Origin: a virus
Length of the DNA: 26,846 nt
Direction: 5' to 3' (one strand)
Virus record (IMG/VR): IMGVR_UViG_3300042520_002115
Location: 1-26,846 of that record
Positions 8,306-16,755 of the stretch are shown in pieces. Under the pieces are notes generated by a model, which saw nothing but the letters and a program-made list of their open reading frames with translations, was not told the DNA's origin and made no database searches. A program made the translations under genes and the position numbers. Each line of letters opens with the position of its first letter. The stretch's first letter is position 1.

Positions 8306-11300
8306 ATGGCATACATACAACTTCCTAACGGTAAATATATTAAAGTCCCTGAGGGGATGTCACCTGACGAGGCGTATGAAGCCGCACTAATTAAGTTTCC
8401 CAATCTACTAGACGAACCTCAAAAGAAAAAAGGGTTTGGCGCTGCCTTATCTCAAGGTCTTGAATCACAAATTAGCTCGTCTCGCACAGGTCTTGCGTCT
8501 TTAGTTTCCCCACAAGAAGCTGCTGAAAAAGGCCTACAACGTAATCGAGAGATGGCTGATAAGTATGAAGAACAAATCGGCCTTGACTTACTTAAAAAAG
8601 CGTATCAAGAAAAAGGTTTACTTGGTGCTGGCGGTGAGTTACTCCGTCAAGTACCGTTAGCTGTCACACAACAAGTGCCTAATATTGCCGCTACAGTGGG
8701 TGGTGCTCGACTAGGCGCAACCGCCGGTTCTGTATTTGGGCCAGTTGGTACTGGTGTTGGTGCTGTTGGTGGCGCTCTTCTTCCTTCTCTATTACAACAG
8801 TTTGGTGGCAACATTGAACGTCAAGCTGCTGAACAACAAGATTCGGGTAAACCCTTAGATATTAGTCGTGGTAAAGCATTTGCTGCGGCTGTACCGCAGG
8901 CTGGCTTGGATGTAGCTGCTACGTTTATTCCTCTGGGCGGCAAGATGGCTGGTAAAGTCTTTGGTCCGCAAGTAGAAAAACTACTAATGCGTGGTAACGC
9001 AGAAGCTGCTGAAAGACTAGCCAAAGAAACCCTATTGCCGTCTCTTAAGAAAATGGAGTTTGGCACTCTTGGTAAAGGCTTGGCTATAGGCGCAGCCGCT
9101 GAAATCCCAACAGAAATTGCACAATCTATGCTTGAGCGTGCTCAAGCTGGGTTAGACCTAACTTCTCCAGAAGCGCTTGCTGAGTATGGTGAGACTGCTT
9201 ATCAGGCTGGTTTGCTTGCTCCTATTGGTGGTCTTGGTCGTGCTGTTGATAGGTCTGGCGCCAGAGGAAAAATTGCAGCCAAGGAAAAAGAAGAAGAGGC
9301 AGTCCGTGCTGCTGAGCAAGCCAAAATTGCTGAAGAAGAGAAGCTCAACAAAGAAGCCATGGATGAAATGGCTAGAATTGCTGCCGAGAATCAGCCTAAG
9401 TTTGGCTATGACGAGCAGCAGATTGAGTCTATGCGTAGAGACATTGTGTCCCAGCGCAACACGTTTACCAATGAGCTAGACCGCCTACGTGAACAAGCGC
9501 AGGGTGAGTCAGACTTACTTAAACTTACTGATATTACCAGTCGTGCTAAGCAGATTCAAGACGGCTTAAACAGTTTGTCGCCTGCTGCCATTGAAAAGCA
9601 AATCAAAGAAATTGACACGCAAGTTAAAGACTTGCAAAAAGAACTTAAGACTGCACAAAAAGAAGAGAATGATGACCGTATAGCAGAGATAAACACCACT
9701 CTGCAAACGCTTGGTGACAAGTCCGCAGAATTAAAAGCCGGCTTACCTGCGTATCAGGAAGTGGCTAAGATGCCTGACGGTAAAGTTATTAAGGAACAGA
9801 TTGCCAAGAAGCTTGAAGCTATTGATAAGGCGCGTGAGTCTGGTGATTTGGAAGCGCTTGGTAAACTAATACCCCAAGTCAAGGCGCTACAAGGCCAGTA
9901 TGCCGGTGAACAACCATCGCTATTTGAAACGACCAAGCAAGGGTTTGCATACCCAGAAGCTGAGCGTCGTGAGACAGCCGAAGCCAGAGCCTTTGAAGAA
10001 ACACGCCCTGATATGTTTGGCGTTGCTCGTAGAACGGAACAAGAAAAACGCATGGACGACACCATGGACTTGTTGCGTGAGGGTCTTCCTGAGCCTGAAA
10101 AGAAAGCATTTGAGCAGATTAAGTTAATGCCTGTTGGTCAACTACGCAGTCACATGGCTACGCTTGAAGCTCAGAAGCGTGAAGTATTAAAGAACAACCC
10201 AGAGTTAACACAAGAAGTAAAAGGTAAAGCGGCGTTTACTGAGGCGGGTAAAAAACTTGCAACCGTTGAAGATGCGATTCTTGCCACTCAGCAACGTATT
10301 GATGAGGAAGAGTTAGGCGGAAGAATACCTACTGTCGATAAATTCCCGCAGTCTTTGTATGAGATGCCAAGAGGTTTACCGTCCGCACAATACAACCGTT
10401 TTGCAGATAAAGTTAAAGGCGCTAAAGATAGCAGCTTAGACGAATTGACGCAGACTCTTTTCAATATAAGTAAAGGTATTGAAGATGACATTGCTAATAC
10501 CCCTGAGTTATTAAACAAAAAGATTGAAGGCTTACGTGGCGTTGTTATAAGAAGTGCTCTTCGTGAAGCGTCTGCCCGTCGTGCTGCTGCAGGTTTGGAG
10601 CAACTAACTACAGATGACGCCATTAAAATAGCGTCGCGTATTGATGCTAACTTAGCTGAATTGATTAACCGTATACCTGCATTACCTAAAAAACAAGTTA
10701 TTGATGCGTTGGGCGTTGCGATTGAGCCACGCCTTATTACTCGTGGCCGCCCTAACGAACAAGTTTACGCAAAACGCCAGAAAGAACTTGAAGCTGTACG
10801 TGCTGAAATAGTAAAAGTTAACACACGTATTAAAGACATCCTTAATACACCAAACGGTAAAAAAGCACAGGAACGCTTAGCTGCCGCACAGACTCCTGAA
10901 GACGTCGCAGCTGCTCAAAAGAGCATTTCAAGATTGCCAGACATGCCGTTCTTTGCTGAGAGAAAAGCCCAGTTAGAAGAGCGTGAAGCAGTTCTTGAGA
11001 GAAAACTACGCCGTGACATTACAGGCGAAGGCTTGTCAGCGTTTGTTGAAGAACGCCTTGGCAAAATTACTATTGACCCTCGTGACATTAGTGAGCGCCC
11101 ACTTGCTAATCTAAAGCGTGCACTTGATGTTATTAAAGAAGATATTGACGAAGCTGTAAACACCGCTTCAACTGGTAGAGGCAAGCTGCAAAAAATATCA
11201 CCAATAGAAGAAGGCAAACTTGTACAAGAACGAGACCCTATTGCTGGGCTTAACAAGTTGTTGCCAAAGACTAAAGAAGTTCAAAAGTTAAAGACAGCGC

Positions 11301-14300
11301 TTTATCAAGCACAAAATGCTACAAAGCCTGATGCGGAGTTAGTTAAAGACCTTAAAAATCAAATAATTGACAAAGCGTCTAATAAGCGCAGCGCCGCTTT
11401 GTACCTTGAAGAGATTGATAAAACCAAAGCAACCGAAACTAAAGAAGCCATTGCTAAAGAGAAGGCAGAAGTTAAACCGCCTAAAGAAGGTGGTATTAGC
11501 CGCCTACAAGGTGAGTTATTCCCAGAGACTTTGGCAACCATCCGTGCTACACCACAGAACTTTATGCGTTTCTTGGGCTCTGTTGAAGTTTACAAGTTGC
11601 GTGAAAAACTTGGTTTGCTTGAGAAGAAGAGCGAAGAGATTGCAGAACGCATGGAAAAAGCGCCGTCATTAACTGCAATTAAAGACCAACGTCAGCTAAT
11701 TAGTGATTTAATTAAACTTGACGAAGTTGTTGCTAATTACAGATATGATATTTTATTAGTTAATACGTTTCGCGACCGAATTGCCGCTGCTTTAGAACAA
11801 ACGATGAGTGAGATGAACAACATCACTACACCTAAAATTCAAGAGTTAACGCAGCAGCGTAAAAAATATGCGTTTAAGCAATATAGCCCTGAGTACCAAG
11901 CGCTTACAAAAACAATTGAAAGTTTACGCACTAAAATATTTAATGAAAAATACGAACTGGCTTCTCGACAAGCGTTTGTATTAGCCGAAGCAGACGCTTC
12001 TCGTAAAGAACAAGTTGAAGCAGTTGAGCGCATAGAAGAAAAAATTGAAAACCTTCAAACGCGTAACTTAAAGAATGAGAAAGAAATTCTTGCGCGCATG
12101 GAACGCCAATACGCTACTGACCCAAGTATTGCCGCTAGAAAAGCAAGGCAGTATGCTGAAGGCGTACGAGCTAAAGAAGCGGTAGAACGAGCTACTATAA
12201 ACAAAACTTTAGCTAAACGTGTTAAAACAAAACGTGCTGAAGAGCAACAGAATAAAGAAGCGCTTGAGCAGTTACCTGTTATTAGTCGTTTAACAAAACA
12301 AACACGGTCTTTTACAAAATCAGATGAAACTAAAGAACTTCGTGCTGAGAAACGTAAATTAGAAAAAGAACAAAACAAATACAAACCTGGCACGCCACAG
12401 TATTCTAGATTAGGGCAACAGATTGGTGGTTTAAACCAAGAGATAAATAATGCTACACAGCCTTTAATGGCTAAAGTTATACAAGCTGCTATTACTCCAG
12501 AGTCGCCAGTAAAACGTGCGTCTAGGAAAAAAGGTGTACGCTTTGCTAAAGGCCAGACTACTGGTTACGATTACATCACAATGACCAGTAAAGAGCTTGA
12601 TGATTTGCTTGAGCAAGCACAAGAAGCTGCACTGTCTCCGGAAGCTAAAAAACGTATTGCAGAGCAAAACAAACCGACTGAAATTGAAGACACCAGCACT
12701 AAAGTTAAACTTGTTGAAATTAAAGAAAAAGAAGCCAAAGTAAGAGACGAGCTTGAAGCTGCTAAAAAAGAACTTAAAGAACTTAACAGTGGCGTTAAGA
12801 GAGAAAGAAACGTAAAACAAGAATACGGTTTTAAAGTAGGGCAAGAAGTTTCTCACCCTAAATTTGGTAAAGGTCGCATTAAGTCTCTTGAAGGTACCGG
12901 AACTGCTGCAAAAGCACGAATAGCTTTTGAAAATTACGGGGATAAACTACTGCAGTTATCAACCGCAAAGCTTAAAGTTGATAAAATTGCTAAGGCTCCT
13001 AAAGCTTCTAAAGAAGCTTCAAAAACTAAAGCTACCCAAAAAGAACTTGGCGATAAAATAGATGAATTAACTAAAACGTATCGTGAACTTCGTAGGTTAG
13101 GTACCGCTGTTGAAGCAGCCTTTAGGGGTGCTGAAGATGCGCCATTAAAAACTGCACGCGCAACTCCGCTAAAAACTGGTGTTAGAAGAGAAATCACACC
13201 TAAAGAAAGCACTGCTAGAGCAGCTACGCGCCGTGAGTACGCAGAAATTGAAGCTGCTGAAGCTGGCATTAGCCGTACAGACTTTACTAACGTGCTTGAT
13301 GGTATGGAGCGTGGATTTAAAACGCGTGAAGAAGAAGTTGAAGCCGGCACGCCATTAAGCCGTACTCAAGTAAACAATTTGCTTAGCAAAATTAAGATGC
13401 CTAAGGGCTTAAAAATTCTTGTTGTTAACAAAATTACTGACGGCATGGCAAAGATTATTCGTCAGAATGGGCAAAACCCAACAGAAATTAGAGGCTGGGT
13501 TAACGAAAATGGTTTAGTTGTTATTGTTGCAGGCAACCACACAAGCATTAAAGACGCTGAAAAGACAATTGCTCACGAACTTATTGGTCACGTTGGCGTT
13601 GAAGGTCTACTTGGTGAGGCTGGAATGCGTGCGCTTGCTAAGAAGATTATGTCCCAAGAGGGCGGAGTCATGGCTTTAGCTGACAAGCTAGGCGTTCGTG
13701 ATGACGCTATGGGCACATACATGTCTGCTATTCAGTCTGGCAAAACCAAAGAAGAAGCTCAAGACCTTGCTGTACGAGAACTTATTGCTCACGTTGAAGA
13801 AGCAAGACCTACTAAGGCGTTCTTGGCTAAAGCTGGTGATTTTATTAAAGCCATGGTAGGCGCTCTTCGTGCCGCGTTACGTAAGATGGGTGTTGATTTA
13901 GACATATCAACTAGTGATATATACAAACTGTTGCGTGACGCACGTAAGAACTTTGACTCTATTACACCAGGCGCTTATGTAAGCGACGGCAGGATTCTAT
14001 TCCGCACCGAGGCGCCTGTTGCTAACACAGGATTCCAAAACTCTCTTAACTCAACCGAAGGCGTTATTGCCAAGCAAAAATCACTTATAAGTAGAATTCT
14101 TGGCGAAACCACTGGTATGATTTTTGAGACCAAGTATGTTGACCAGTTTGCCCCTATGCGAGCAATTGCCGCAAAGATGGCTGATTCTCTTAAAGCTACG
14201 CAAATGATGTACTACTTACGTATGCATGGTCAGCGCATGTCGTTTGTGTCTGAAGTTGCGTCTCATGGACCACTTGATTTAGTTAAAGCTAACGACGGTA

Positions 14301-16594
14301 AAGGTTTTGTAATCCGTAGTATTGAAGGCGCTAACTTACCTGATATGGTTAAAGCAGTCGGTAAAGCGCGAGTTGGTAATACAGAAGCTACTAAGCGTGT
14401 GTTTAGTTTGTGGATGGCAGCACAACGTGCTAAAGACCCAAGAGTTGGTCTTAGCAAACTTAATTTTTCAGGCAAACTTACTCAAAAAATGCTTGATGAT
14501 GTTGAGAAAGAAGTTGCAGCAGACCCACAAACAGCGGCAGCTTTTAAAGAAGCGTCTGAAATTTACGCTAAATACAACGAAGGTCTAATTAACTTTAACG
14601 TAAAAATGGGCTCTATCAATAAAGCAGATGCCGCAGTTATGTTGAAGAACAAAAACTTCATACCTTACTACCGTCAACGCCCTAACACCAAAGAAGTTTT
14701 CCTTGAGATTGGCGGTGCCCCTGCTATTAAAATTGGTAACTTAGTAGACCAACCGTATTTGCACGAGTTGATTGGTGACGATGCGCCTATTTTGGACATC
14801 TTTACAAGCTCGTTGCAAAACACTTCTATGCTTGTAGATATGGCGTTGCGTAATAATGCTACTAAAGACGTTGCTAATTCATTAGCTAGTTTGGGTATGC
14901 TTAAGGTTGACCCAAATAGCAAGAAAGATAACGGCATCCATAAAGGGGATGGCCCGCAAGGTCCAAACGTCATTCACTTCAAAGTAGATGGCGATAATTA
15001 CTGGGCTGAAGTTGATACCAAAATGCCTGATATTCCATCTGAGATAGTGGTAAAAGGTCTACAGGGGGTTAACACTTCTCTACCGCGCGTTGTGGAAATG
15101 ATGGGCGGTGTAAGTAGTTTCTTACGTAAATCTATTACACGTAACCCTGCATATGCAATGCGTCAGCTTATTCGTGACCCAATGGCGGGTGTATTTACGT
15201 CTGGTATGGACACAATACCTGTAGCTAGCTCAATGAAAGAAATAGCTAACATGTGGCGCGGTAAGAGCGAAGGCGAAACTTTGCTACGCCGTAGTGGTAT
15301 TTTAGGCGGTCAGATTTTACAGGGCACTGCAGAAGACATGCAAAAAATCCTTAACGACCTACTTTCAGGAACTAAAGGTTGGGATTACCGCATGGCGCAG
15401 TTAGATATGCTATCTATACAGGGCGACGCTTCGACACGTATTGTTATGTACAACAGCTTTATCAAGCAGGGCTTGTCTGACTTAGAGGCTACCTACGCTA
15501 CTTTAGAAGCAATGAACTTTAGCAAACGTGGTATTTCCCCAAGCTTGTTTCAGTTGGCAATCATGGTGCCGTTCATGAATGCGCAGATTCAAGGTCTTAA
15601 CGTTTTGTACAAAGCGTTTAAAGGAGACATGCCGTTTGCTGAAAAGCTAAGAATTAAAGAAAAACTTTTTGAACGTGCAATGATGATGGCTGGTTTTACC
15701 GTAATCTACGCCGGCTTTATGCAGGACGACGAGGCATATCAGAACGCAAACAACGACGAGAAATACAGCAACTGGTTCTTCCCAAATCCGTTGGGCGAAG
15801 AGTACATTAAAATACCTATTCCGTTTGAGGTAGGTTTGATATTCAAGGCAGTTCCTGAGGCGCTTGTCAACACAATATTTGGCGATGCTAAGGCTAAAGA
15901 CACAATGTCTACGATTGTTAAGATGGCGTGGAACAACGTGCCAAACATAACCCCAACAGCAATCAAGCCAATAGTTGAAGTGGCTACTAACTATTCATTC
16001 TTCACAGGCAGAGACATTGAAAGCGCCCGCATGCAACAATATGAGCCAGGACTACGCTACAACGAGCGTACAACTGAGATTGCCAAGTCTATTGGTGATG
16101 CTTTAAATATCTCGCCTACCAAAATTGAGTACTTAATTAAGGGCTACACAGGTTCTATGCCGTTGGCAATAGCTTCCATGACAAACCCAATCTTGCGCTC
16201 AAGCGAAGGTGGCGAGAAACCTGATGCACGGGGTATTGTAGGCAGTGAAACTCCGTTGATTGGTACGTTCTTCCAACCTAAAGATGCAGGTGGTCTTATT
16301 AACAAGGCATACGCTGACATGAAGGACGTTGTTACGGCTAAGCAGTCTTACAACAAGTTGCTTGAAGATGGTCGTGAAAAAGAGGCGCAAGATTATCTTG
16401 ATGCCAATGCAGATGTTATGGCTATGTCTTCCTTAGCAGGTAAGTTCCGTCAACAGATGGGCGTGATAACTAAACAAGAGCGTGCGATTAGGTCTGCTAC
16501 TGGTGTATCAGGTAAAGAGAAGCGCGAAGCGCTAGATGAACTACGTCAAGCCAAGATTGAATTGGCAAAAGAGTTCTCTAGCGTACGCGAGTAA
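8306..16594 (+). CDS. Giant polyvalent virion protein (zincin-like motif, UvrD-type Tudor, LPD38-like region)
   Basis: The 2762-residue protein opens with PNGKYIKVPEGMSPDEA (residues 6-22), then a Gly/Ala-rich region with amphipathic helices (about 105-320). Long Lys/Glu/Gln-rich helical tracts run from about 320 to 1500. Residues 1509-1558 closely resemble the Tudor-like C-terminal domain of UvrD/PcrA. Residues 1757-1762 read HELIGH within IAHELIGHVGVEG, a zincin-like HExxxH motif as in other phage polyvalent proteins. The part at about 2270-2530 (RNPAYAMRQLIRDP, later VPFMNAQIQGL) resembles LPD38. Such proteins are thought to be packaged and ejected with DNA. The start has only a weak ribosome binding site, and no other start fits the N-terminal motif. 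It is the last gene of the operon. Confidence 0.8.
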   Translation: MAYIQLPNGKYIKVPEGMSPDEAYEAALIKFPNLLDEPQKKKGFGAALSQGLESQISSSRTGLASLVSPQEAAEKGLQRNREMADKYEEQIGLDLLKKAYQEKGLLGAGGELLRQVPLAVTQQVPNIAATVGGARLGATAGSVFGPVGTGVGAVGGALLPSLLQQFGGNIERQAAEQQDSGKPLDISRGKAFAAAVPQAGLDVAATFIPLGGKMAGKVFGPQVEKLLMRGNAEAAERLAKETLLPSLKKMEFGTLGKGLAIGAAAEIPTEIAQSMLERAQAGLDLTSPEALAEYGETAYQAGLLAPIGGLGRAVDRSGARGKIAAKEKEEEAVRAAEQAKIAEEEKLNKEAMDEMARIAAENQPKFGYDEQQIESMRRDIVSQRNTFTNELDRLREQAQGESDLLKLTDITSRAKQIQDGLNSLSPAAIEKQIKEIDTQVKDLQKELKTAQKEENDDRIAEINTTLQTLGDKSAELKAGLPAYQEVAKMPDGKVIKEQIAKKLEAIDKARESGDLEALGKLIPQVKALQGQYAGEQPSLFETTKQGFAYPEAERRETAEARAFEETRPDMFGVARRTEQEKRMDDTMDLLREGLPEPEKKAFEQIKLMPVGQLRSHMATLEAQKREVLKNNPELTQEVKGKAAFTEAGKKLATVEDAILATQQRIDEEELGGRIPTVDKFPQSLYEMPRGLPSAQYNRFADKVKGAKDSSLDELTQTLFNISKGIEDDIANTPELLNKKIEGLRGVVIRSALREASARRAAAGLEQLTTDDAIKIASRIDANLAELINRIPALPKKQVIDALGVAIEPRLITRGRPNEQVYAKRQKELEAVRAEIVKVNTRIKDILNTPNGKKAQERLAAAQTPEDVAAAQKSISRLPDMPFFAERKAQLEEREAVLERKLRRDITGEGLSAFVEERLGKITIDPRDISERPLANLKRALDVIKEDIDEAVNTASTGRGKLQKISPIEEGKLVQERDPIAGLNKLLPKTKEVQKLKTALYQAQNATKPDAELVKDLKNQIIDKASNKRSAALYLEEIDKTKATETKEAIAKEKAEVKPPKEGGISRLQGELFPETLATIRATPQNFMRFLGSVEVYKLREKLGLLEKKSEEIAERMEKAPSLTAIKDQRQLISDLIKLDEVVANYRYDILLVNTFRDRIAAALEQTMSEMNNITTPKIQELTQQRKKYAFKQYSPEYQALTKTIESLRTKIFNEKYELASRQAFVLAEADASRKEQVEAVERIEEKIENLQTRNLKNEKEILARMERQYATDPSIAARKARQYAEGVRAKEAVERATINKTLAKRVKTKRAEEQQNKEALEQLPVISRLTKQTRSFTKSDETKELRAEKRKLEKEQNKYKPGTPQYSRLGQQIGGLNQEINNATQPLMAKVIQAAITPESPVKRASRKKGVRFAKGQTTGYDYITMTSKELDDLLEQAQEAALSPEAKKRIAEQNKPTEIEDTSTKVKLVEIKEKEAKVRDELEAAKKELKELNSGVKRERNVKQEYGFKVGQEVSHPKFGKGRIKSLEGTGTAAKARIAFENYGDKLLQLSTAKLKVDKIAKAPKASKEASKTKATQKELGDKIDELTKTYRELRRLGTAVEAAFRGAEDAPLKTARATPLKTGVRREITPKESTARAATRREYAEIEAAEAGISRTDFTNVLDGMERGFKTREEEVEAGTPLSRTQVNNLLSKIKMPKGLKILVVNKITDGMAKIIRQNGQNPTEIRGWVNENGLVVIVAGNHTSIKDAEKTIAHELIGHVGVEGLLGEAGMRALAKKIMSQEGGVMALADKLGVRDDAMGTYMSAIQSGKTKEEAQDLAVRELIAHVEEARPTKAFLAKAGDFIKAMVGALRAALRKMGVDLDISTSDIYKLLRDARKNFDSITPGAYVSDGRILFRTEAPVANTGFQNSLNSTEGVIAKQKSLISRILGETTGMIFETKYVDQFAPMRAIAAKMADSLKATQMMYYLRMHGQRMSFVSEVASHGPLDLVKANDGKGFVIRSIEGANLPDMVKAVGKARVGNTEATKRVFSLWMAAQRAKDPRVGLSKLNFSGKLTQKMLDDVEKEVAADPQTAAAFKEASEIYAKYNEGLINFNVKMGSINKADAAVMLKNKNFIPYYRQRPNTKEVFLEIGGAPAIKIGNLVDQPYLHELIGDDAPILDIFTSSLQNTSMLVDMALRNNATKDVANSLASLGMLKVDPNSKKDNGIHKGDGPQGPNVIHFKVDGDNYWAEVDTKMPDIPSEIVVKGLQGVNTSLPRVVEMMGGVSSFLRKSITRNPAYAMRQLIRDPMAGVFTSGMDTIPVASSMKEIANMWRGKSEGETLLRRSGILGGQILQGTAEDMQKILNDLLSGTKGWDYRMAQLDMLSIQGDASTRIVMYNSFIKQGLSDLEATYATLEAMNFSKRGISPSLFQLAIMVPFMNAQIQGLNVLYKAFKGDMPFAEKLRIKEKLFERAMMMAGFTVIYAGFMQDDEAYQNANNDEKYSNWFFPNPLGEEYIKIPIPFEVGLIFKAVPEALVNTIFGDAKAKDTMSTIVKMAWNNVPNITPTAIKPIVEVATNYSFFTGRDIESARMQQYEPGLRYNERTTEIAKSIGDALNISPTKIEYLIKGYTGSMPLAIASMTNPILRSSEGGEKPDARGIVGSETPLIGTFFQPKDAGGLINKAYADMKDVVTAKQSYNKLLEDGREKEAQDYLDANADVMAMSSLAGKFRQQMGVITKQERAIRSATGVSGKEKREALDELRQAKIELAKEFSSVRE

Positions 16595-16754
16595 AACGTA
16601 CCCCTAGCTTACCGCCACTGGTACCAAATTCGGCTTTGCCGATAATGCCTTGATGGAGGGCTGATTGCAGCCCTTCTTTCTTTGTTTCCTCAAGTTTCAG
16701 CGTTGGCACGAAAAAGCTCTCATGCCTAGCTGAAACACTCCACGGATAAAACAC
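16578..16754 (-). CDS. Small conserved-looking phage protein, last gene of the replication operon
   Basis: A 58-residue frame begins at GTG 16754, one base after the primase stop. GAGGA lies 8 bases upstream of it. An in-frame ATG at 16769 would add five residues but lacks a spaced ribosome binding site. The product reads FYPWSV near its start, FFVPTLKLEETKKEGLQSAL in the middle and GGKLGVRFTRVR at the end. This ordered mix of aromatic, basic and strand-like residues looks like a real protein and not a chance frame. Its end overlaps the convergent giant gene by 17 bp. The function is unknown; small basic DNA-associated proteins are common in such operons. Confidence 0.6.
   Translation of the reverse strand: MFYPWSVSARHESFFVPTLKLEETKKEGLQSALHQGIIGKAEFGTSGGKLGVRFTRVR
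16657..16689 (+). terminator. Rho-independent terminator of the structural operon
   Basis: A perfect 7-bp stem AGGGCTG/CAGCCCT with loop ATTG (16657-16674) is followed by TCTTTCTTTGTTT. It lies 62 bases after the stop of the giant gene, where a late transcript should end before running into the convergent operon. The same bases encode residues of the small minus-strand gene, so the site serves two purposes. Confidence 0.75.
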
Positions 16755-16755
16755 T

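Noticed and set aside
12464-12856. 130-residue minus-strand frame inside the giant gene
   Set aside because: Phe/Ser-rich composition is the expected mirror of the Lys/Glu-rich plus-strand frame. No ribosome binding site or domain is present.
16630-16642. Short hairpin TCGGC-TTT-GCCGA as a terminator for the minus strand
   Set aside because: Only a 5-bp stem with a weak T-tract after it. Probably just coding sequence of the small minus-strand gene.
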